Assembly: GCF_030684675.1 (NCBI RefSeq)
Contig: NZ_JAUXXZ010000059.1
Coordinates: forward strand, 62,001 to 126,000
DNA from: Daejeonella sp.
GTDB taxonomy: Bacteria > Bacteroidota > Bacteroidia > Sphingobacteriales > Sphingobacteriaceae
Direction: 5' to 3'
Length of the DNA stretch: 64,000 bases
Of this stretch, positions 26,623 through 34,553 are shown one piece after another (the stretch's first letter is position 1; every line of letters starts with the position of its first letter). A model generated the notes under the pieces. That model saw only the letters and a list, made by a program, of their open reading frames with translations, was not told the DNA's origin and ran no database searches. Made by a program: the position numbers and the translations under genes.

Positions 26623-26757
26623 GGCTATAACGTTTCGGGGGTTTAAGAAGTTGGGGATTTCGGAGCACAAAACTGTCTGCCACCACTGAACTTGATACGA
26701 AGCACAAATGTTTGATTAACCACTGAACCCCCAATTTCTTAAACCCCTTGTTATCGG
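26623..26757 (-). repeat. attC-like stem-loop element A (end of cassette 1)
   Basis: 135 bp. Minus strand: CCGATAAC, then AAGGGGTTTAAGAAATTGGG, centre with GTTCAGTGG twice and GCAGACAGTTTTGTG, then TCCCCAACTTCTTAAACCCC, closing with GTTATAGCC. The long arms pair over about 20 bases with few mismatches. CCGATAAC is the exact complement of GTTATCGG at the attI-like point (36074-36067), the predicted start of cassette 1, and the match continues as AGAG..ACCGATAAC. Confidence 0.8.
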
Positions 26758-26929
26758 TTGCTCTTCTGTCCGTCTGAAGATGTGTCGTGTCAAGTTTGCT
26801 CACACTTTGTCCGAAGCCGCCTAAGATAGAAGCACTGTCTGTCCAGTTACGCACTGTGCGGTTGGAAAAAAAATTAAAACACCGTAGGGTGGGAAAAAAA
26901 ATAATTTGAATTTCTTCTTGGGTAGGAGA

Positions 26930-26996
26930 AAAAAATACTCTCTTAAAAACTTTGGTCGTGGGCTGGCTTGCAGCGGTTTTTAAGAGTGTATTTTTT
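26930..26996 (-). terminator. Strong hairpin 3' of the TerB-like gene
   Basis: AAAAATACTCTCTTAAAAAC pairs with GTTTTTAAGAGTGTATTTTT around a ~25-base loop. It is placed ~25 bp beyond the stop at 27021 and followed by a T-rich run on the minus strand, so it should end transcription of the five-gene operon. A hairpin of related design is found upstream of the operon (35837-35900). Confidence 0.65.
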
Positions 26997-27020
26997 TGTG
27001 CGTGGGCTTCTACCTTCATT

Positions 27021-27551
27021 TCAATTTTCGTCTTTAGATTTTGAAAAGTCAACTGCCACAAGGTCTATGAAGTCAGGAATTGCTATTGAAGCAAACAAGT
27101 CGTCATGCGTTTCTGATTTTACAATGTCTTGTGAATAATCTTTGTCAAACAAATATTCAACCACTCCAAACCTGTCACGAATTACTTCATCATGAACTTT
27201 GAGTTTAGAACGCAAGAAGCGAAGAAACTTAATTTCATTCTCGTCAACTTTCTCGTCTGCGTGAACAAGGCGAAAAGAAACTTCAAGAATTAAAAGTTCT
27301 TGAACAACACCGATGTCAAGTTTTGCAAGTGTGTCAAACAGTTCGTCAACTATGTGTTTACCTCTTGCTTTTAAGTCAGAGAGTAATTCTTCTAACTCGT
27401 CTGTCAAGTCAATGCCGTTGAAATATGCTGATGATTTGTTCATCAACTTAATTTCTTTGACTTCTCTATCGTCAATGTGTCCGTCACAAGCCATTAAGCA
27501 AAATGCTGTGCGAAATAATAAGCGTTGAAAATCTGGTCTTTCTAATGTCAT
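27021..27551 (-). CDS. TerB-like protein, last gene of the Hsp70/AAA operon
   Basis: 176 residues. Two TerB-type acidic helix-loop units are visible: FCLMACDGHIDDREVKEI (~17-34) and RLVHADEKVDENEIKFLRFL (~98-117), the duplicated D..ID..E/E..+ pattern of the tellurite-resistance TerB fold, a possible metal-binding or scaffolding helical bundle. TerB domains recur in predicted stress and anti-phage systems (for example Shango). It is 14 bp from the AAA gene and ends the operon. C-terminal ~40 residues are of unknown type. Confidence 0.72.
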   Translation of the reverse strand: MTLERPDFQRLLFRTAFCLMACDGHIDDREVKEIKLMNKSSAYFNGIDLTDELEELLSDLKARGKHIVDELFDTLAKLDIGVVQELLILEVSFRLVHADEKVDENEIKFLRFLRSKLKVHDEVIRDRFGVVEYLFDKDYSQDIVKSETHDDLFASIAIPDFIDLVAVDFSKSKDEN

Positions 27552-27565
27552 CGTTTTTTGAATTA

Positions 27566-29344
27566 TTATTTGAAACCTATTGGAGTTCTATCGTTATCGT
27601 CTTTGCCTCCTTTTTCGTTATCCCACTTCTGTTTGAGTGCAACATATTTATTGATTTCCTTTAGAGTTACTGATGGCTTGTTTGTTTTGATAACTGTTTG
27701 CAAAACTTCCATTGTAATTCTGCTCTTTACTTTCAATGCTTGTCTTGATGCTTCATCAATTAAAAACTTGATGTCGCTTGAAACATAGTTCTCTGTTAGG
27801 AGTGAAAGAATATCGTAATCAACTGAAAGGTCAACTGGTCTGTCTTTCAAATACAATTTGAACATTGCTGCTCTTGCCGCTTTGTCGGGTGGTGATAAAT
27901 AAATTGTCTTGTCTAATCTTCCTGCTCTCAAAATTGCAGCATCTATTTTTTCAGGTCGGTTTGTTGCACCGATTACAAATATTCCTCTCTCTCCGCAATT
28001 TGTCATTTGTGCTAAAACTTCATTCACTGCTGATGCTGCTCCTTGATGAAGGTCGCCTTCTCTGCTTGGAACAATTGCATCTAATTCGTCAATGAAAATT
28101 ATTGTCGGTGCGTTTGCTTCCGCTTCCTTAAAAAGTTTTCCAATGTTTTCTTCCGTTGCATTTACCCACTTACTTTTTAAGTCAGAAGGTTTAATCATTA
28201 CGAAGTTGTAACCAATTTCATCGGCAAACTTTTGAGCAATAAAAGTTTTTCCGCATCCGGGTGGACCATAAAGCAACATTCCGTTAGGAATGGTAATTCC
28301 GTAACTGGCGTAAAGTTCTTTCTCACTCAATGCACGAATTACATCCGTGTAAAGAATTTCTTTCAACTCACTCATTCCCGCAATCTGGTCAAAGCCGCTG
28401 CCTTTTTTCTTTTCTTTCTTCTCAATTTTCTTCTCAAATGATTTTTCAACTTCCTGTTTCTCTAACATCACTTCACGCTTCAATGCTTTTGAAAAATCTT
28501 CTGCTGTTTGAAATCTTTGCTCAATGTCAATGGAAAGTGCTTTTGTCAAAGTGAATTTCAGTTGGTCGTCAATTTCATTTTCGTCTGCAAAATCAAAACT
28601 CAATTTCTTTTCTCTTGCTTGTTCAACCAATCCTTTCACTTTGTTTAAAGGTTGGCTCAAAATATTTTCATTATACCAAGGTGCAACTCCGAAAAGTAAA
28701 TGATGCAACAATGCACCAACTGAAAACAAATCACTCTGCGGAATGAAAACTCCGTTTAATAATTCGGGTGCGGAATGAAAAAATGAAAGTCCTTTGATTG
28801 AAACACTTTGATTGCTGTTCTCTAATGTTCTTGCTTGTTCAAACCCTGTCAAAACAGGCTTCTCTCTTTTGGTTGAAAGGTCAAGAAAAATAGAAGTTGG
28901 CAAAATGCCGTTGTGAATTATTGGTTCAGATTTGTTGTGCAAATATTCAATTGCCTCTAACAACTCTGTAACTATCGGCACTGCTTCGTATGGAGAAAGT
29001 TTGCCTTCCCGTTTTAATTTTTCTGCAAGCGTTTCACCACTAATAAAATCAAAAGTGAGATAGGCGAATTTCTGTTTGTCAATTATCGTTTCGCCTTCTT
29101 CTTTCAATGCAGAAATATTTGTGTGCTTAATTTTTTTCAGCAAAGAAACCTGAATGAGTTTTCCTTCCTCAAAAAAAGAAGATGGGAGTGAAGCAAGATT
29201 TATCAAGTCAAGCCGAATAATATTTCCGCTTTTGTTTTTGGCTCTGTATGACTGAACAAAAGAATTGCTTCCGATTGGAAATTGAATTTCGTATCGGTCT
29301 GCAATTACAGTTCCTTTTGGAAATATGTTTTGCTTACTTTCCAT
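27566..29344 (-). CDS. Pseudokinase-AAA+ ATPase fusion
   Basis: 592 residues. Residues ~15-290 follow the Ser/Thr kinase fold (IADRYEIQFPIGSNSF, EAIEYLHNKSEPIIH, the SAPELLNG P+1 region, DLFSVGALLHHLLFG), but every catalytic position is lost: the VAIK Lys site reads RLDLI, HRDLKPEN reads HNGILPTS, DFG reads GFE. A charged linker (KKIEKKEKKKG) leads to a classical AAA domain with Walker A GPPGCGKT (~360), Walker B IIFIDELDAI (~415), sensor/second region of homology ATNRPEKIDAAILRAGRLD. This is a substrate-remodelling motor with a probable protein-binding pseudokinase. It shares one base with the Hsp70 gene (TAATG). Confidence 0.85.
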   Translation of the reverse strand: MESKQNIFPKGTVIADRYEIQFPIGSNSFVQSYRAKNKSGNIIRLDLINLASLPSSFFEEGKLIQVSLLKKIKHTNISALKEEGETIIDKQKFAYLTFDFISGETLAEKLKREGKLSPYEAVPIVTELLEAIEYLHNKSEPIIHNGILPTSIFLDLSTKREKPVLTGFEQARTLENSNQSVSIKGLSFFHSAPELLNGVFIPQSDLFSVGALLHHLLFGVAPWYNENILSQPLNKVKGLVEQAREKKLSFDFADENEIDDQLKFTLTKALSIDIEQRFQTAEDFSKALKREVMLEKQEVEKSFEKKIEKKEKKKGSGFDQIAGMSELKEILYTDVIRALSEKELYASYGITIPNGMLLYGPPGCGKTFIAQKFADEIGYNFVMIKPSDLKSKWVNATEENIGKLFKEAEANAPTIIFIDELDAIVPSREGDLHQGAASAVNEVLAQMTNCGERGIFVIGATNRPEKIDAAILRAGRLDKTIYLSPPDKAARAAMFKLYLKDRPVDLSVDYDILSLLTENYVSSDIKFLIDEASRQALKVKSRITMEVLQTVIKTNKPSVTLKEINKYVALKQKWDNEKGGKDDNDRTPIGFK

Positions 29345-31908
29345 TAGTCAGTTAATACGCTGTCGTCACCAGCAAAAATTGGTTTATCGCTTTTCGGTAA
29401 CAGTTTGTAAAGTTCCATTACAATAGGTCTCAACCTTTGTTTTGTAGGTGTTGTTGCTGCAATACTCAAACCTTGTTGGATTAACATTTTCGCTTTGCTC
29501 CTGTCACTCCATTCATTAAGGTCAAACTCATCATTAAACTCTTTTAGAATTTGAATTTCCATTTGTGCTCCCATTGCGGCATCAACCAACATAAAATCAA
29601 GTGCTCTCATTTGGTCAATCAATTCCTTCGCAACTTTTACATTCTTCTCTTTTATCACTTGCGGAATTTGCTCTTTGAATTGTGCAATTGCTGCTTTTAC
29701 TCCTTCATCATTTATTCCCTCAACCCTGCCTTCAACTTTTTTGAAAGTTTCTTCTAAGCGGTAAAAGGAATTTTTCAATTCTTCTTCTGTCTTTGGAAAC
29801 TCTGCTGCATCTTGTAAATCATCAATCTTTCTTAAACTTCTGCGAAGGTTGTCTAACACTTGTTTCTTTCTATCGTAATCACTTCTGCCTTGCTCCAAAA
29901 GTTTTTCAAGTTCTGCAACCTCTGAATTTATTTTCGTCAATTCATCTTTGCTTGTTGTTCCGCCTTCGTTCTTGATAATATTTAATGATTGTTTCGCTTT
30001 TGCAATCTCTGTTTCCAACCAATCAGCATCAATGTCTTCTTGATTTTTGCTTTCATATTCAATTTCGTGAGAGTATTCAAGAATGGGGAAATATGCACTA
30101 AGTGAAATTCTACCATCTTTTACTTTTACAGTTAATTCAACACTACTTCCAGACGGTAATAGTTTTGGCAAATCCTCTCCTGTAATAATTGCGTTAAATA
30201 CATGTTGATTGTAAATAGACCTTGAACCGTTTGCATCATTCTCGGCTTCATATACAGGAACTTTTATAAAATCTCCTTTCAGTCCAGGTCTTAAATCTTT
30301 TTGTGTTTTTAAATCGTTAGCAATACCTGTTGCAGGTTGGGATTGATTTTTTTCCAATCCTTTAATTGACCTAAAGATTAATTTGTTGCTTGCTCTGCTC
30401 TTAATCTCAATTCCGATATGGTAAGGAAGTGTGGCACTTCCAATTTTTGAACCTTGAATAATTAAAAACTCCGTTGGCTCACTTGGCAATAAATCTCCCT
30501 TTTCATTGTAAACAAAAACATTAAAAGAGTTTGCTTTCCCAGCGTTTAATTTTATTTCAATTACTTCACCCGCTTCATCTATTTGAACTTTGCCACTGTC
30601 CCACGCTTTATCAGAACGGGCAATCATTGCATAAACTTTATCGGGAATATTTCCTTCCGTTTTGTCTTTTAAAATTTTCACCGTTATGAATTGCTCCATC
30701 TCAACCGTTGTCGGTTCGTAACCAAGACCTAATTGAATTTTAGTCCTGTCTCGGTTTTGCTCTACAAGTTCTTCCGAAACATTTATGGTTGAGGCAAACA
30801 ACGCGGCACCTTCTGCAACTGCTGTCATTGGGTCAATGCTTGTATCAACTTTGTCGGTTATTTGCTCTTTCAACATTCTCCGAAGGATAGGAGAATAAGT
30901 CGGCCCTCCAACTAAAATTAAAGCACCAATGTTTTTTCCAACAAGTGAATTTCTTTGTAGTAATTCTTTGCAGATGTCAATTGCCTTTTGGAAAATTGGC
31001 GATATGACAGGGCTTAAAATTTCTTCTGTAATTTTAATGTCTAATTCAATTTCAACTCCTTTATCATCTTCAGGAAAATCATCAGGGTCGGAGAGTGAAT
31101 GAGAGGAGTTAGCAAATGATAAATCTATTTTGGCTTTTTCGGCAAAAACTTTTAATGCTTCTCTGAAATATTCTTTTTTATCTCCTTGCTCAATAAAACT
31201 ATTGATTGAAAACTTTTCACCTAAATGAGGAATTAAGATGTCATCTACAATAGCAAAATCAATATTCTTTCCCCCTAAATAATTGTCTCCTTCTGTATCA
31301 ATTACTTTCATAATTCCATCTTCCACTTTCAAAAGTGCTGCATCAAAAGTTCCACCACCAAAGTCAAAAACTAACCAAAGACCGTCTTTGCTTTTTGCAT
31401 CAAGCCCGTATGCCATTGATGCTGCAATTGGTTCTTGTAAAAGTTCGCAATGTTCAAACCCCGCAAGTTTAGCTGCTCTGCTTGTTGCATCTTTCTGATT
31501 GATGGTAAACTTAGCGGGAACTGTAACGATAACAGATTTCAGTTCTTCGTCTGTGATAAACGATTTCAGTTTCTTCAACACTTCTGCTGATAATTCTTCC
31601 GAAGTGTAATCTCGGCTCATGTTTGAACTGGAATATTTTTTATCAGTTCCCATTGTCCGCTTAAACTCAATGTAGGTATTGGTATCGGCTTGTAATGTTT
31701 TCAATGCTTTCAGTTTGTCTGAACGAAAAGCGTTTGCAGCTCCATCACCAGCGACAATGGATTGCTTTCTATTAAAGTTGATACAGGAAGGCATTGTATC
31801 TTTTAGGGTGTCTGTTTTTTTAATTACAGGTTTCCCATTTTCAATTCTTGAGATAGCGGAATTTGTTGTTCCTAAATCAATACCGTAGTCAATTTTTGTT
31901 CTTGCCAT
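29344..31908 (-). CDS. Hsp70 (DnaK-like) chaperone with extended coiled-coil C-terminus
   Basis: 854 residues against ~640 for DnaK. The actin-like ATPase has phosphate-1 GIDLGTTNSAIS (~9-20), phosphate-2 LVFDFGGGTFDAALLKVE, and adenosine motif ALILVGGPTYSP. The substrate-binding part diverges from DnaK (VPVYEAENDANGSRSIYNQH in place of the IPT..F-PVQF block). The last ~220 residues are predicted coiled coil (EVAELEKLLEQGRSDYDRKK). It is clearly not the housekeeping DnaK and has its own J-like and GrpE-like neighbours. It probably acts with them on a specific target. Confidence 0.9.
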   Translation of the reverse strand: MARTKIDYGIDLGTTNSAISRIENGKPVIKKTDTLKDTMPSCINFNRKQSIVAGDGAANAFRSDKLKALKTLQADTNTYIEFKRTMGTDKKYSSSNMSRDYTSEELSAEVLKKLKSFITDEELKSVIVTVPAKFTINQKDATSRAAKLAGFEHCELLQEPIAASMAYGLDAKSKDGLWLVFDFGGGTFDAALLKVEDGIMKVIDTEGDNYLGGKNIDFAIVDDILIPHLGEKFSINSFIEQGDKKEYFREALKVFAEKAKIDLSFANSSHSLSDPDDFPEDDKGVEIELDIKITEEILSPVISPIFQKAIDICKELLQRNSLVGKNIGALILVGGPTYSPILRRMLKEQITDKVDTSIDPMTAVAEGAALFASTINVSEELVEQNRDRTKIQLGLGYEPTTVEMEQFITVKILKDKTEGNIPDKVYAMIARSDKAWDSGKVQIDEAGEVIEIKLNAGKANSFNVFVYNEKGDLLPSEPTEFLIIQGSKIGSATLPYHIGIEIKSRASNKLIFRSIKGLEKNQSQPATGIANDLKTQKDLRPGLKGDFIKVPVYEAENDANGSRSIYNQHVFNAIITGEDLPKLLPSGSSVELTVKVKDGRISLSAYFPILEYSHEIEYESKNQEDIDADWLETEIAKAKQSLNIIKNEGGTTSKDELTKINSEVAELEKLLEQGRSDYDRKKQVLDNLRRSLRKIDDLQDAAEFPKTEEELKNSFYRLEETFKKVEGRVEGINDEGVKAAIAQFKEQIPQVIKEKNVKVAKELIDQMRALDFMLVDAAMGAQMEIQILKEFNDEFDLNEWSDRSKAKMLIQQGLSIAATTPTKQRLRPIVMELYKLLPKSDKPIFAGDDSVLTD

Positions 31909-31931
31909 TTTTATAATCTTTAAATGATAGT

Positions 31932-32846
31932 TTATTCTCCTTGGCTTACTTCAATTTGTGCTGACTGTATCATCACACCTTTGAAATTTACTTGTGGCTT
32001 AATAATTCTTGTAATGATTTGCTCACCTGCTTTTAAGGTTTCATCAGGTTTAAAGTTTGCCGTTACTTTCATTCCTTGGTCATACGGCTTATTGAGCATA
32101 TCAACCAGTTCATAACCGTTCGCCTCAAAGTTGTCTTGAATTCTTTTTACAGAAGCAACAAGTTGTTTCAATCCTTTTGTTTCAGCATCCATGTTTCCTA
32201 AATTCTTTTGGATGCGAATTATTTCATCAGCCACCTTCAAAGCAAGTTCGTGATTTACTTCTTCGGCTTTTGAAGAAGGAACGGCTTGCCGTTCCTCTTT
32301 CATCAGTTGCATTTGCGAAGCAAGTAAATCAGCCAACTTGCTGTCAAGTTTTACTCCTTCTTCTTCTAATGCTTTTTTCGTTTGCTGAATGTTGGCTGTA
32401 ATGTCGGTTTTATTTTTTGAGACTTGTTTGCGGAGCAAACCGAAAAGCAAAACAGAAAGCAATGCAATTCCTAAAACTGCAATTATCCAATAAAGTGTGT
32501 TCTTGCTTACTGTTTCTTGAACTCCCTGTATTTGTTTTTCTGCTGTGGTCTTGTTGTCTTGAATTTTAACTCCCAAATCGTTGCTAAGAGTTTGAATGTT
32601 TGCCTTGCTGTTCTCTATTTCTGCCCTTAAATTTTTGATGCTGTCATTTGCAGCAGCAAGTTTATTTGAAAAATCAGTTTTCTGATTTTTCAATTCTGTT
32701 TTCAAACTGCTGTTTGCAGTTTCAATTTTTTGCAACCTGTCTTGTAGGTCTTTTATTTCGGGGCTTATATCCGTTTGTGCAAGTGTAACTTGCACTATGA
32801 ACAGCAAAAGCAAACTTGTTGCTATGTGTAGAATTGTTTTTCTCAT
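31932..32846 (-). CDS. Membrane-anchored coiled-coil protein with GrpE-like C-terminal domain
   Basis: 304 residues. A signal peptide (LHIATSLLLLFIVQVTLAQ), then a long coiled coil outside (~25-110), one membrane helix (LYWIIAVLGIALLSVLLFGLL, ~116-136), and a cytoplasmic part. The last ~70 residues (FEANGYELVDMLNKPYD, KAGEQIITRIIKPQV, GVMIQSAQIEV) resemble the GrpE beta domain, which ends ..GY...GR.IR.A.V.V. An inner-membrane-tethered nucleotide-exchange factor for the adjacent Hsp70 is inferred from this and from position. GrpE homology is the weakest link and needs a structure-based search. It overlaps the upstream J-like gene by 4 bp. Confidence 0.6.
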   Translation of the reverse strand: MRKTILHIATSLLLLFIVQVTLAQTDISPEIKDLQDRLQKIETANSSLKTELKNQKTDFSNKLAAANDSIKNLRAEIENSKANIQTLSNDLGVKIQDNKTTAEKQIQGVQETVSKNTLYWIIAVLGIALLSVLLFGLLRKQVSKNKTDITANIQQTKKALEEEGVKLDSKLADLLASQMQLMKEERQAVPSSKAEEVNHELALKVADEIIRIQKNLGNMDAETKGLKQLVASVKRIQDNFEANGYELVDMLNKPYDQGMKVTANFKPDETLKAGEQIITRIIKPQVNFKGVMIQSAQIEVSQGE

Positions 32847-34519
32847 TTATTTCCTGTTAGTTTTTTTAACTCTGCGTTCTTTAAGATTATTTGCTCTTCA
32901 AGTTTTGATATTTCTTTTTTCCTATCGCTTTCCCCTTTTGATTTTAAGCGTTCAATTTTCTCGTGTTGTTCAGCAATTTGCCGTTGCTTGGTTTCACTTG
33001 AACGGAACAATTGCCATTCATTAATACTTGCCATTTCAGTTTCTAATGTTTGCATTTCAGAGGCATACATTTTTTTACTTTTAGTATTTGATAACTCCTT
33101 TTGAAGTTTGCTAATTTCACCATCTAATTTTGATTTTTCAAAATTGAATTTTATGCTGTTAGTAATTGGTAGGAGGGAGAGAAATGTGGACTTTTTACTT
33201 TTAAAGAAATCAGAGCTTTTGTAAGATAATTTTGCCAACAGTTTATCCAGCGAGGTGTAAAAATTCTTTATTAAATCGTCCTTTCCTGACTTGGCGATTT
33301 TTTCAATCATGCTATTATCAAGTAATGGTATTGCTGCTTCCCTTATCTTATCTTCATTCACAACTTTAGACCTTCCGCTAATTATAGCATCAATACCAGA
33401 GTTTTCCTTTTCTACTTCCGCATAGACATTAATTACTTGGTTTAGAAATGCTATTACTTGTTTAGCATCCCTGTAACGCATTTCTTCAAGAGTGTCTAAA
33501 GCTTCATCAATTCTGTTTTTTACTTGTCCAGTTGCTCCAATGCTCTTAGCGTAATTTGCAATCTTTAAGGCATCTTCAAACGGGTCAAAATCTGTGTCAT
33601 TATCAGAGTTGTAATAGTTGAAAAAATCAATGGAGCATTGGAGCAATTCATTTGATACTTTGTTTACTATGACCTGATAATTCACATTGCCTGCTCCCAA
33701 CACATTTTTTAGAAATGCTAAATCAGTCTTGGTCTGTTGGTATAGTTCTTCCCCGTATTCCTCGGCATCACTCGCATCTTCTGTTCTGCTTTGTTTTGTT
33801 TTTTCAACTTGATTTTCAATGTTACTTACAGGTCTGTCAGTAAATTTTGCAGCTACATATTGCTTTGTCTCTGATGGGAAACTGCTGAAAGCATCAATTA
33901 ATTGAGATGAAGTAATTCCCTTTGTCTTGTTCAAATACGGTTTTAGTATTTGTAAAATTTCGTCAACAAATTCCTTTCTGATTGTTTCCTTACTTACGCT
34001 TGTATTGTCTCCTGCAACCGTTTGAACGAAGTTCAAAAAAGCATCTGATGAAATGATGTGTCCTTTGAGTTCAACACACTTTTTTAATTGTATAGGATTG
34101 AATGAGCCGTTAAGCGTGGTCATTCCTAATTGGAGAGTTGAAAGATTTAATGCTGCCGAATAATTCTTTGCAGTAATCGTGTTATCCTTGATTAGCTTCT
34201 CCCAAATTTCAGTTGCCTTGTCAATATTGGCTTCTTTCAAATGGTTTAGTGCCGCTTCGTCAATGTGGTTGGTGTTTAGAAACCAAAATAAAGAGAAGTG
34301 AACTTTGTTTTTCGCCTGTTCAATTTTACTGGCTGCTGCTGCAACTGTTTGTTCTTCCCGTTTGAAGTCGCCAAGAAAAGGAAAATCATAGTCAAAGGAT
34401 TTGGACTTGCCAACCTCTGCATAGCGTTTGATAGTTGCAATTTGCTTTTGCAACTCTTTCTCGGTCGCATTGCCGAAAAGTCCTAAAGTCCTGTATGGAT
34501 TTTCTCTTACTGCGTTCAT
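32843..34519 (-). CDS. J-domain-like, coiled-coil protein (first gene of the Hsp70/AAA operon)
   Basis: 558 residues. The start NPYRTLGLFGNATEKELQKQ followed by a second helix KRYAEVGKS has the NPY..LG...A...EI...... layout of J domains, but the HPD tripeptide is absent. A middle domain has LFWFLNTNHIDEAALNHLK and TEIWEKLIKD, and helical stretches to ~430. The C-terminal ~120 residues are a coiled coil (SKLDGEISKLQKELSN). Similar NPYR-type proteins are found next to Hsp70 genes in Bacteroidota (recall, not checked). A substrate-delivery role for the neighbouring Hsp70 is inferred. Confidence 0.65.
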   Translation of the reverse strand: MNAVRENPYRTLGLFGNATEKELQKQIATIKRYAEVGKSKSFDYDFPFLGDFKREEQTVAAAASKIEQAKNKVHFSLFWFLNTNHIDEAALNHLKEANIDKATEIWEKLIKDNTITAKNYSAALNLSTLQLGMTTLNGSFNPIQLKKCVELKGHIISSDAFLNFVQTVAGDNTSVSKETIRKEFVDEILQILKPYLNKTKGITSSQLIDAFSSFPSETKQYVAAKFTDRPVSNIENQVEKTKQSRTEDASDAEEYGEELYQQTKTDLAFLKNVLGAGNVNYQVIVNKVSNELLQCSIDFFNYYNSDNDTDFDPFEDALKIANYAKSIGATGQVKNRIDEALDTLEEMRYRDAKQVIAFLNQVINVYAEVEKENSGIDAIISGRSKVVNEDKIREAAIPLLDNSMIEKIAKSGKDDLIKNFYTSLDKLLAKLSYKSSDFFKSKKSTFLSLLPITNSIKFNFEKSKLDGEISKLQKELSNTKSKKMYASEMQTLETEMASINEWQLFRSSETKQRQIAEQHEKIERLKSKGESDRKKEISKLEEQIILKNAELKKLTGNK

Positions 34520-34536
34520 AATGTTAAGGTAATTTC

Positions 34537-34544
34537 AAATGTAG
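34537..34544 (-). promoter_or_regulatory. -7 box TACATTTG of the chaperone operon, separated from its -33 box by an IS
   Basis: On the minus strand TACATTTG fits the Bacteroidota TAnnTTTG consensus and ends 17 bases before the ATG at 34519. With the IS and one target copy removed, the upstream sequence reads TTTTTG-CCACGCTCTATTAAATTATC-TACATTTG, a 20-base spacer, an excellent TTTG/TAnnTTTG promoter. The TTTG part is now at 35836-35839, 1.27 kb away. The IS end places TTCG 19 bases upstream of the -7 box, so weak hybrid activity is possible. Confidence 0.7.
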
Positions 34545-34553
34545 ATAATTTAG

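Noticed and set aside
26615-27061. 148-residue minus-strand ORF across the attC-like element and hairpin
   Set aside because: It runs through the stem-loop and hairpin and into the TerB-like gene in another frame, with composition of repeat DNA, not protein.
29344-31908. Treating the Hsp70 as housekeeping DnaK
   Set aside because: It is ~200 residues longer, diverges in the substrate domain, and sits in an accessory operon.
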